Origin: Toxonevra muliebris
Lineage: Eukaryota; Arthropoda; Insecta; Diptera; Pallopteridae
Direction: 5' to 3'
NCBI GenBank assembly: GCA_963691655.1
Contig: OY829327.1
Span: 67,592,079-67,656,078 of the forward strand
DNA length: 64,000 nucleotides
In this document: positions 1-10,354 of the stretch, piece by piece
Numbering within the stretch: position 1 is the first letter of the stretch
How the letters are laid out: each line of letters starts with the position of its first letter
The notes under the pieces: generated by a model
Told to the model about the DNA's origin: nothing
Seen by the model: only the letters and a program-made list of their open reading frames with translations
Databases searched by the model: none
Program-made: the position numbers and the translations under genes

Positions 1-99
1 CTTAGTTTTAATCTAACTCTTAGTTTGAGTTGAAATTTTAGTCTAAATTGGGTTGACTTTGACACGAGCTTTGATTTGAATTTCGGTCTGAAGCCGGTC

Positions 100-1290
100 T
101 GTTTTTGATGTGTGAACATTTTAGATCACGGTATGGACAAAATTTCAAATGTGTAAAATGTAAGAATAACTGTAACGTAAGATGTAAGATAACTGTAACG
201 TCCAGTTCCCCTCTCGCTCACACTACTGCGCGGCATAACTGTGCTGCTCTAAACAACAAAGAGAAGAGAGAAGAGAAGAAGAGAGGGAGAAATTAAAATA
301 CGAGCGGAGTTTGTCTGCTTATGTTTCGATCAACTGATTTACTCACACATATATGAGCGTACGAAAACAAAATGTGTGTCTATATTTATTCGTGGCAGAA
401 TTATTTGTTGGTGTTAAACGTGTGGAGATCGACTATACCATACAAGCAGAGAAGTCGCCGTAGCAAACACAGGCGTTTGATAGGTGTCGCATTTGGTTAG
501 TTAGATTGGATTAAAATTAAATATAAGGAATCTAGGTTTTAATAAATGTATAAACAAAATGTAGTGATAATGATAGCAAACCACGGCATTATAAAAATTT
601 TGCTTTGTGCATTGACCTTAGAAATGCAACAATTTTTTATCTATGTAAATAGCAAATATGTTAGACAGAAAAAATCAAACTTATTTATTATAAAATCACT
701 TATTTACTTCAAAGAAAATACATTGTTTTTTATTTTTATTAAATGCAGTTAAGGCAATCTCTTTGCGGTGCTTTTAAAAAGTAGTGGGGTGACTGGTCAC
801 CCCTGTTGCCATTTTAATGTTAAATGCGGAAAGCACTTATCGTCGCCTGAGAATTGATTTGGCGTATGTGTGTACAAATTCATATACCCATACGCCAAAT
901 CAATTGTCAGGAGACGTTATGTAAAATTTTCACATCTAATAAAATTTCAAATCGACAGGAAGAAAAACTTAAAGCACGAAAAAAAAGATGCAATTTCAGC
1001 TGCGTATATGCGAACAAATTGTGCCCGATGCATTGAGTAAAAGAAAAATAATGCAACTACGATTTGGAGCAACTGCAAAATATTTTATAAAAGATAAAAG
1101 ATAATGATATCTAATAAATTTTTAAGTTTATAAAAGAATTTTTTTAATTTGAATTATTTACTTAGCATATAGATTATACATCAAATCCCTATATATGGCT
1201 ATACATATATGAGCTTAAGTATATGGCATTCAGTTGGCTTAACTGTTTACACATCCATTATCTTGCGTGCCTGGCACATATCCATTGTTT
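100..1290 (+). repeat. 1.2-kb interspersed repeat, copy A
   Basis: This block matches 48466-49738 in reverse complement over its whole length, with scattered substitutions and small indels. Near both ends the copies carry GATGTGTAAACA (107-118 as GATGTGTGAACA) and its complement TGTTTACACATC (about 1245-1256). Homology runs a few tens of bases past the right one, through a second variant reading CACATATCCATT. The copy splits the surrounding GGTCTG array, so it inserted later. A 63-codon ORF at 105-296 has a counterpart in copy B, but that conservation is no better than the surrounding DNA. It could be a solo LTR, because the ends read TGTG...CACA, or a TIR element. I could not find a clean target duplication. 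Confidence 0.6.
841..916. repeat. Hairpin at the centre of copy A
   Basis: Arms of about 27 bp (841-867 and 890-916) are inverted repeats around a loop of about 22 bases. The arms begin CGTCGCCTGAGAATTGATTT and are nearly perfect complements. The same hairpin is present in copy B at 48935-49010, with its loop reverse-complemented as expected for an inverted copy. Confidence 0.75.
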
Positions 1291-2387
1291 TTTTTTTTAA
1301 TTTTGGTCTGAATTCGGTTGGATTTTTTTATTCAGTTTTTGTTCAATTTGTTGTCTGAATTCGGTCTAGAGTTTTGTCTACATTCGGTCTGAGTTAAATT
1401 TTTTTGGTGAGAATATTTATCAAATATTTTTACTTGTTTTTGGTCTGAATTTTTGCTTGCTTTTGTTCGGTATTTTGCGTCTTTTTGGCCTAAAGTTTTG
1501 ACTAAAGAGATGGGGTGACATAATGTCAATTAACATTGTGTCCGTTGACATTATGCCACCCTACCTCTAACTATTAATCTGAGTTGTGGTCTAAATTTTG
1601 GTCTAAATTTTGAACTGATTTTGGTTTGGATTCGGTCTGAATTTTGGGTTTTTGGTCTGAGTTTTGGTTTGAATTAGGCCTGATTTTGATCTATTTTTGA
1701 TGGATTTTTGGTTCGATTCTTATTCTGAATATAGTTTTTTTTTAATCATGGTTTTGGTCTGAATTTGGTCTCATTTTGATCTACATTTTCGATTTGAATT
1801 TGATCATTTCTTTGTTGTGAACTGCAATCAGAAAAAAAGTCTTTAAATTTATATTTGAAATTCGGTCGAATTTCCTCCTGAATTTCTGTCCGATTTTAGT
1901 TTGAATTTTGGTCTCAGTTTTGTATCAATTATCTTATAATTTTTGGTCTGTATTTTTTGGTGTGAACATTGATAAAATTTTTGCACTAGTTTTTGTCTAG
2001 GTCTGGGTTTTCGTCGATATTGAATCTGATACTTATCCTTTTTTCCTTTAATTAGCCCTCTCCAAACCGAAATCCTAGAGCCACCACTGATTACACAGAT
2101 GCGAAAAGCGTCTAAATTTCAGGTCATGAACTGATTATGTATTTTCGACTGCTTTACAGCTTTGTCGGTTATTCTACAACATATATATTTGCGCAAAAAG
2201 AGACAGAGACAACTGAACAGCTTTTTGAAAACGACGTTGGGCTGTGACTACTTTACAGTTTAAAATCATTGCCTATGTCCTTTTAAGTCTATTCCTCATG
2301 AAATGTAGGAATGGGGATTGAAAATTGTAAATAAACGTTGTTATATAAAGCAATAAGCTTCTTAAATAATATCCAAAAATATGCATA

Positions 2388-3501
2388 CACTGGCGGTCAT
2401 AAAAACCGCACCACTTGCAAAACTTTCGTTTCATAAAGTCAAATACCTGATGAAATCTTATACTTGTTCTCTACTGTTGTTAGATTGATCTAAAAAAAAG
2501 GCAATCTAAAACCGCTGTGACGATCAGCCATAAAGCCGTTATTGACGAAATCAATAGAAACAAATCGTTTGGCATGGAATAAATACTACAGCGATCGGAC
2601 TCTGGAAGACAGGAGTGTTATATGATCAGGCAAATAAAACACAATTTGCTATGCGCAAATAATCTTCGGTACGTGCGTCGTTTAGATGTGAAGCGATACA
2701 AAGTTAACTGTGTTGCGAAAATAGTTACGTCAGATGGTTTTGGATGTATTTCTCCTACTATATCCGGGGTCTCTTATACCATATTGAAGGGGCTGTGAAC
2801 GCCCAAAAGTATGTGTGAAATTTTAGGAAGCAATTCATATAAGCCATTGAGGGGCACTTTCGCATATTAATGGCGTTATTCTTCGCCTTGTCATTGTGCA
2901 AAATTGGTTATTAATGCTTAATGTTTGATCACTTTAGAAATAGTAAAAAATTTTGATTATTGATTCGTATTTTTTTGATATTTAACATTTTTCCAATAAT
3001 ATTAGAACTTACGGGTGCAATGATGAGGCAGTTCGCCGGTTTTAAGTCCGATAGAGCACCTCTGGTATATTATAAAACGGAAAGTTGATCAAAACAAGCC
3101 AAAGAATAAAAAACCACTTTTTAGAGTTTTGAACAAAATTTGGTACTAAAAAAGTAACGAATGATATCCTCAATGTGCTTGTCGACTCCTTGCCATCCAG
3201 GATAACGGCCATAATAAACGCTAAGACATCATACTAAATAATTTTGTTTGTGACTTTAATATGAAACAAATTAATCCTAATTTGTACCTTCAAAAAATAC
3301 ATATTTTTAATTAATACCTTCAAAAACGTGAACTTTCTTCAATATTTTTGTTTTAATTAAAAAGTAATGAAATAAATATGCAAGTAGAGTGTTTCTTTCG
3401 CACTTTTGTTCATGTTGTTCTTAAAAATAAGAAAAATGACATTCATTAAAACAAAATCAGGTTTAGCTTCCATTATATACGAATTTTTATGATCGCCAGT
3501 G
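2388..3501 (+). mobile_element. Tc1-like element, degenerate
   Basis: Terminal inverted repeats begin CACTGGCGGTCATAAAAA at 2388. On the complement the right end (3501) begins CACTGGCGATCATAAAAA. Each is flanked by TA (2386-2387, 3502-3503), the Tc1/mariner target duplication. Inside, on the plus strand, translated fragments resemble a Tc1 transposase: a stretch near 2760-2800 matching the GCF..GVG..IEG region, then SPVLSPIEHLW from about 3033, which corresponds to the conserved SPDLNPIEHLW block containing the catalytic Glu. The expected lysine-rich C-terminus follows at 3070-3240. Frameshifts and stops are frequent and the length is about 1.1 kb, so it is an inactive relic. Confidence 0.75.
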
Positions 3502-3503
3502 TA

Positions 3504-6310
3504 TATATATATATTATTGAAAACACTATATGTGATGTATGTATGTAAGTGTAAAAAAATAATCCTTAAAAAATATTTACACTTGAATTTTAATGCTTGT
3601 GCTGGAAAAATATTTGCCGTAAACAATAACAAAATGAGAAACTCAAAAAAATATAAACAAAATACATAGTACGTATGTTGTATAAAAAATCTATGTCTAT
3701 CAGCGCAAAAACTTTTTAACATTTCAGAAAATATTGTGAAAAACTCACGCACACAGTGAATATATGAATGTGTGTGTAAGACTACAAATTTTAAGGCATA
3801 AAATGAAGTCAATGCTGGCAACATAGGGTGTTGCCATTTTTGACTTAACATGTACTACACGAAACACGCAAACATACAAAAAGCAAACAAAAACACTCCC
3901 ATACAAATACACACACAGTCACACAAATATTCACTTACACACACTTAGATGGGGTTAACAAATAACCCAACAAGAACAACATAACAATTTGTTGTGTTTT
4001 CATACTAAAAAGTATGTATGTATGAATGCATGTGTGTGCCTGTGCGAGTATGTGTGTTTTGTGTGTTTGTGTGCACGTGTTAGTGCGATTAATGCTTACA
4101 AACATACAACAGATACAGAGTAAGCTGTTGTGTAATGTCTTTAGTTGCGTCAACTTTAGCTAAAGCAAAAAAGAATATTTTTACAAGTGAAAGTTTTGAA
4201 ATAACATTAAGATAAATTTCCCCAGAGAGCGAATAGGGGAAATTTACAACAACGGCGACAACAAAAACAACAACTACGACAGCAGCAACGCACCAACAGC
4301 AAATAAGAATAACAAGCGAAAAAAAACTACAATATATATAGAGAGAAGAAGACGTCAACACTCATTCACTGGGGAGTTAAGCAAACGCTCGCTCGACTAG
4401 GCAGAAATGGGAAAAAGCTTTCCAAATATTGTATCGACTATTTATTTGTATATGGATAGACAAGAATTCGAATCAAAAACGAAATGCTCGTACATTATGG
4501 AATAGTGATTTTGTGAATAAAATTTGGCTTTGGTTTGCTTTCACAATCACTTTGTCATATTATAATTTTGAAATTTTGAAAGCAAATCAGTTGCGTAAAT
4601 ATTTAAATTAAACGACAGTTAAATTTAAGTCAATTGGAAAAGTTTTACATTTATACATACTATGAAAAATGTACTGATCTAAAATGCGTTAAAATGTTTG
4701 GCGCCGTCAATAAACGAGAGGATTCAATAAAAGCTTAAAATAAAAATAAATACTTGGAAATGGATACTCTGAGGGCAATAGGAATCTCAGAAAAAGAAAT
4801 GGCACCATGCACCACATAAGTATGTCAATTCCAAGTGGTGCTTCCTTTGCCTTTTTATATCCGTATATCGAAAGCAGATCCGTATCCCAGATGCGAAATA
4901 CGAGTTCAAGGAACAAGATTTAAACTATTTGAAGAGCGCTTTGTTTTTTTCTCATTTTAAATAAATATTTAACAAAAAACCTTTAACTCATATGAAACTC
5001 TCCAAGTACTACACATCATCATTTGGACTGAATCGAAGCCAGCCGATGGTGCGCAAAACAAATTTATAGGCAAGTGAGCGAAACTGACTCTGTTTTCTGG
5101 ATTACCCAATAGTTATATATGACAAGTAAGAGGTTGGCGACGATTTAGTAGTGAGAATGTTGTGCCGACCACAAAGTTAAGTTGGCAATGATGGCTACTT
5201 AGTCGGAGTCTTTAGTAGAGTGGTTGTTGTTCGACTTAAGGCCTACGATTATATACCAACAAACGGATTTTGAGGTTACTTCACTTAACATACAATAGAA
5301 AAGAAAACACATTTACTTTAAACGCAAAATATTGTGTTGATTGAAGAAGGAAACAAGTTAAAGAAACAAAGTTTCATCAATGAAACTATTGACGATTTTG
5401 CTTAATTTTTAGGAATTTTTTTATTTTTGATCTCAGTTTTAAAAACTACTCTTTTGATTTAAAAATACATTTTTGTGCCAACAAAGAAAAGCGTTAAAAA
5501 GTTGCGCTTTAACCCTTCTCTTTTTCTTCTTCTTTTTTTATTTCAGGGTAAAATTTTTTTTTGTTTTTCTAGTCTCGTAGATTTGGACTTTGTTAAGAAA
5601 AAAACTCGAAAAAAGATTGAAAGAAGTTTTTGGGAAAGGCTGTAGAGCTTTTGGAATATTTTACATTATAATGACCAAAATGCATGAAAGGAGTAAAAAT
5701 TAAAAAAAAAAAAATTATATCTTTTAATTATTTTTTGATTTTTAATTATTGAAAAAACAATTAACGTTTATTTTGCAATGTAAAATATGAAGGATGAAAA
5801 TTTGACACATTTTTGGAATTTGGGTTTATTTTTATTAAAACCAAGTATACAGATTTTTGTTGTTCAGTGACCTATAGTAAAATTTCATGGGCAGCATTTT
5901 TTGGTTGAACATATTAACCCTCGTAAGGGGTAAAAAAGAAACTTTTCGAAAAGGGCAAAAAAGACCCATAATAGTAGGCGCCAAAGCTTTATTAATTTGG
6001 AAGAATATATTCTACGTAAAATTCTACTTTAAATTACTGAGCATACAAACAAGCGCTGATGCTAAGCTATCAAGTTGTCTTATGGGTTATTATATTCAAT
6101 TCGTTAGGAATGGGCAAACTTTAGGCCCGTATAATTTTTTTTCCGAGTTTTATCAGAATCCACTTTCAGAACCTTGTTATTTTTTTGTTTGTTGAACTAT
6201 GTTATTCAAACATAAATCAACACAATGACATTTTTTAACAGCCGCAGAATATAATTCAAAAATCGCACAATTGAGTTGCGTGAATTTGTATACTATAATG
6301 CAAAATTTTT
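3504..6310. other. No gene seen; simple repeats
   Basis: AT-rich non-coding sequence. CA/TG-rich stretches lie at 3890-4080 and a CAACAA-type run at 4246-4320. Listed ORFs here (for example 3357-3851 minus) are low-complexity chance frames overlapping the end of the Tc1 relic. A block near 6105-6185 (GGGCAAACTTTA followed by a T-run and AGAATCCACTTTCAGAAC) recurs diverged at 53742-53860, so it is an interspersed repeat of unknown type. Confidence 0.5.
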
Positions 6311-6602
6311 TTAATCCTAGAAAGGTAATCTTCGTCGATTCGACGAACACCTCATACATATTTTTTCAAATTCCTCTTTGCTGGACCTCGGACCGAAATG
6401 CTTAAAAATAAACAAATCATTTTTAAAAATATATACGGTGCATATTATTTTTTTAAAAAAAGTGTAAATATTTTTAGGAAAGTATGTTATAGTGTGAACG
6501 CTATATATTCGTTATAGAAATTGGAGTTAAAAATGACTTTGTCGATTCGACGAAGATTATCTATAACGTATGCAAAAAATATGCTTACCTTTACAGGGTT
6601 AA
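6311..6602. mobile_element. piggyBac-like MITE
   Basis: The element is bounded by TTAA on both sides (6311-6314 and 6599-6602), with 284 bp between. The left end reads TTAATCCTAGAAAGGTAATC. The right end, complemented, reads TTAACCCTGTAAAGGTAAGC. Both fit the TTAACCCTAGAAAG-type terminus of piggyBac-family elements. A palindromic CGTCGATTCGACG occurs subterminally on both sides (about 6332 and 6540). There is no coding capacity, so it is non-autonomous. Confidence 0.68.
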
Positions 6603-9600
6603 GCGTGTAATAAAATTTTTTTAAAATTTTTGTTTTAAAGTAATTAATTTCGTATTGTGAAATAGAGTTTTAACTGTCGTTTTAAACTATAATTATTTAA
6701 AAAAAAAGATTAAAAACTTTACTCCCGTTTTTACTCAAACTTAAATTTTAAAGAGAAAAGCATGCTTGATTTAAAAAATAATTTTTTATTTCTAAAATTC
6801 TCTTTAGCTTTGAAATGAGAAGTAGTTAAATAAATATGAACATTTTTTTGTGCGTTATAATAGCCAAAAACAACGAAAGGGATAAGAAAATTTGAAAAAA
6901 GCCACGTTTTTCTTTCTTTACTGTTTATGCGAGGCATTTTTGTACCAAAACATAAAAAGCGCATTTTTTCTAAAGTTACCAGACAATAACTTTAACATAA
7001 AGTTGTAAATACGCTAACTGCAAAAGGCATAACTAAAATTAAGCTGATTGATTTTAAATAGATATTTTTCATGATTATTTTCACCTTTCAATAAAATCAA
7101 ATTCATTATATTTAAGTATTTTTTTTATTATTATTTTATTTATTTATGTGAACTATCAACATGTGAAACAATTCATAAAAGTATCAATTTGATATTAACG
7201 ATGAATGCGTGTTAAATAATTTATTATTTTTATTTAAAATTAATAGGCTTAAATGAACAATAATGGCGGAAGAATACCAAAAAGTCACAGTTCATTTAAG
7301 CTCATTGCTTTTAAATAATTAAGTCTAAAATATGAACAGCCAAATTTGGAAGAAATTTATAAAAAAAAAAATTTCCAAATTAAAATATTATTTAATTTTT
7401 TTTTCAACTTTACGGCTATGCCAATTGAGTTTAGAAATCAGCTACAATAAAATTCCACATTTATTTATGTCATATTTCACCTTCACTTTCATAAATACCA
7501 TAGGTTTTTTAATTTATGAGGCAGTTCATATTAACTTTTTAAACCCTTTCTAAAATAATTTTTTTTATATGATACATAATGCCAAACTAAAATTAGATTT
7601 GTACCTTGTATTTTATATTGTTTTACAAGTTTTCGTTGAATTTCATAGCTAAATAAAATAACGAGCTCGTAAATAGTAAATTTGGTACCTGGACTTTGTT
7701 GCCATATTCGAGCATTTCGTCACACTGTGCGATAAATACGAGCATATATGTATGCATGTATTTATGTATATGCATTCTCCCTTTTTGTTAAACAAACGCA
7801 CATATTTTTTTTCTTAGTGCTTGTGCTGGATTGCAATTTTGTCTACAGGTTTTTCTTTTATTTTGATAAACCGCACATATTTTCTTCCAAATGTCAAAAT
7901 ATTCTGGTTAGTAGAATATTTAAATATTTTTCTTTTTCCATTTGTTCTTCCTTTTATTCTATTCTCATGAGGTTTTTATACATTTATAGAGCTGTGACCC
8001 ACTTGGCCCCGTTGACCATTATGCACGACATTTTATTTTCATTCTCGCCTTTGCTGACATTCAGACATTTTTACACTGTAATGTTGGCGCACATTTCTGA
8101 CAGTTGATTTCATGCATACGAAATAGTAAACAGAACTGGGTGATTTTTTATGTAAAACTTAGTTATTTCCATATGCAAATATATACATATAAAAAATAAT
8201 ATTCTGATATTCTGAGAATATAAATTTTAGAAATCCTTAAAGGATTGAGTTGCAGTTTTTTATACATAGAAAAATTAAATAAATTTACTTTCTTTTAAAC
8301 CTTTAATTTCACTTCATCATGATTGTAAGGAATGTGAATAGATTCTCCTCCTTTCTACTCAAAGCTTCCAACCAACTTAATTCACTCCCTTCTTCCTGCT
8401 TTGTGTGCATTTCCGATAATATTCATCTTCATAATTTTACTTTGTGTGTGTACGTATGTATGTATATGTGCAGCTGCTAAAAATGCGGCAAAGTGGAAAA
8501 AGCAGCAGTGAAAAAAATGTTATGGTATGTGCAAGTCAATGCAAAAGCAAAAGGGGAGAAAGTGCAAAAAACTAGGCCAGTAGTGGCACTCGACGACTCG
8601 ACTGACGTTAATGCCGCCTGAATTTATGCAGTTGACATTCACTGCTGCTGCTGCCAAGATAATGCAAGCATATGCAAAATTTATGAAATGCGAAAAAGAA
8701 ACAATAAAAAAATAAAAGCGGAAGTGAAATAGCTGGGAGAAGAAAAATGCAGCGAAAGTGATTTTCAATAGAACACTAAATATTTTAAAATTGAAAGAAT
8801 ATAAATTTAAATCCAATTTATCTTAAAGTAATATATTACATTCTTATTTAAATATATAAAAAATTGAGGCAATGACTGCAAAAAAGATTATGAAGTTATT
8901 GTGAGGCTCGCCATCTTGAAATGAAATATGAGTGCAACACAAGAAAGTAAAATGAAAAATTTTAAATTTAACTTTCTTGTTATTTATGCCAGAAATTACT
9001 GAATGAATGTTGCCTAAATTCACAGTTTCGGTTCTCTGCCTTTGGGCTCTCATGATTTCACCCTCAAATAATACAAATTGCCATTAAATAGCTTTTAGTA
9101 TGACCATTCGGTTTCATCGTTAGTTCATTCGCGTACAAATATTGCACGCGTATTACTAATAGCAAAGCTGAGTATGCCGAAATGTGATACCATGCATATT
9201 ATTACATACTTAGTGAGGCATATTTTAAATGTTTTTTCAAGGGTAGTAGTAGTTTGAAAGAGAAAGGGTGCGTAACTTGTTAAAATACCCTGGTTAAGTT
9301 TAAGGTGGTGGCCTAGTGCTAAAACCATTGAAGACTCAGTCCAATTAGCACGCTAGTGCCATTTTGATATAAAATGCCCTAGTTGGAACTTTCCGTGTTA
9401 CCAAGGATAAAGTGCTAAGGACAAAGGGGCTAACAAAAGTTTGAGCATTACTACTGTAGACTCTTCCCTCCTTTTTTTATGGCAACAGTCAGAAATCACA
9501 CGGAAAGGCTAAGGGAGAATGGTACTGGGGGCACTTCGTCTATGTCTGAAAGCGCAATTAAATTGGTTTGATTGACTTTTAAGCAATGCGAGCTGGTATA

Positions 9601-10293
9601 AAAAACAGCGAACCAGTTTCCTTTTTTTCTGGTTTTCCAATAATTTTCTAAAACTTGTGGTGGACAATTTTCTGTATACCACTTACTTGGCAGTTACCGT
9701 CTGACTAATTTTCAAGGGAATATAAGCTACAATTTTTGTCTTAGTGCTGTAAATCTTTTGTCTTGCTGATGAACTTGCTTGTTTTAATGCTTATAATAAA
9801 ACCAAGCTCCATCACCTTTTGCGATTTTATAATCTGTTTTCTAGTTTTATAAGAAATATTGGACAAAACGAATATGTATTATCATTCAAAATTCATTGAA
9901 CCCACCGAGCAGATTTCTTCGCATTTTCCAGATAATTTTATAATATTCATACTACAGCCATATCATTCAAAACCAATTCATCAGCTGTCATATCTTAGGT
10001 AAATATTTGTGTGTTAGCGGTGGAGTTTCTGAAGGCCTTGCATCTGTGGTCTCACTTTTTCTCGTCTCTTTTCTCACCGATCTTCGAAATATCGTAATAT
10101 TATAACCACCCGTCCATTAACTTTGGCTTTTTGAAAAATTAATAAAAAATATTTTAATTTAATTTTTAATCTTTCATAAAAACTCATTAAACTTCGCTAA
10201 TTTTGAAAATTCCAGCTGTGCTATTGATACTCTGCATGTAATCTTTCTATTTCATGCTAAAAATTGGTACCGCTTTGTATACTATTATGTACT
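6603..10293. other. No gene seen
   Basis: AT-rich sequence with scattered short ORFs of fewer than 120 codons and no recognisable domain. A TATGTATG-type run lies near 7743-7775 and TGTGTG/TATG runs near 8440-8470. The stretch at 9300-9560 is less AT-rich and looks repeat-derived (repeated AGTGCTAA motifs), but I could not define its ends. Confidence 0.45.
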
Positions 10294-10354
10294 TAGGCAC
10301 GGTTAGCCTTAGTGTCCTATTATAGGGCAGCCACTCTAACCTAGGCACGGTTAG
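10294..10354. mobile_element. 35-bp core between 13-bp direct repeats (copy 1)
   Basis: A perfect 13-bp direct repeat, TAGGCACGGTTAG, sits at 10294-10306 and 10342-10354 around a 35-bp core at 10307-10341. The right half of the core (TATAGGGCAGCCACTCTAAC, 10321-10340) is nearly the same as a core at 45339-45373, which has a different flanking repeat. Different flanks around a shared core suggest target-site duplications made by insertion. No known element this small comes to mind. Confidence 0.45.

Larger units (their letters stand above)
1..2099. mobile_element. hAT-like non-autonomous element with GGTCTG minisatellite (5' part outside window)
   Basis: Positions 1-99 and 1291-2090 are a degenerate tandem array built on a TTTTGGTCTGAATT-like unit. 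The array stops at 2099 in a terminus reading AATCCTAGAGCCACCACTG. A second array at 41.0-42.4 kb ends almost identically (AATCCTAGTACCGCCACTG at 42360), so the shared edge is a true element end. Read inward it begins CAGTGG(C/T)GG, a start commonly seen at hAT-type termini. The other end lies before base 1. The array is interrupted by the separate 1.2-kb repeat at 100-1290. A minus-strand ORF of 65 codons inside it (1332-1529) is low-complexity and is not treated as a gene. The assignment to hAT rests only on the terminus. Confidence 0.5.

Noticed and set aside
105..296. 63-codon ORF shared by both copies of the 1.2-kb repeat
   Set aside because: The conservation equals that of surrounding non-coding repeat DNA, and the frame ends in low-complexity Lys/Arg/Glu from a GA-rich run.
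100..1290. Calling the 1.2-kb repeat a solo LTR
   Set aside because: The ends read TGTG...CACA, but homology between copies continues past them and no 4-6 bp target duplication was seen.
3357..3851. 164-codon minus-strand ORF
   Set aside because: Overlaps the Tc1 relic end, is rich in Phe/Ile/Tyr/His runs from AT-rich and CA-repeat DNA, and shows no domain or splice context.
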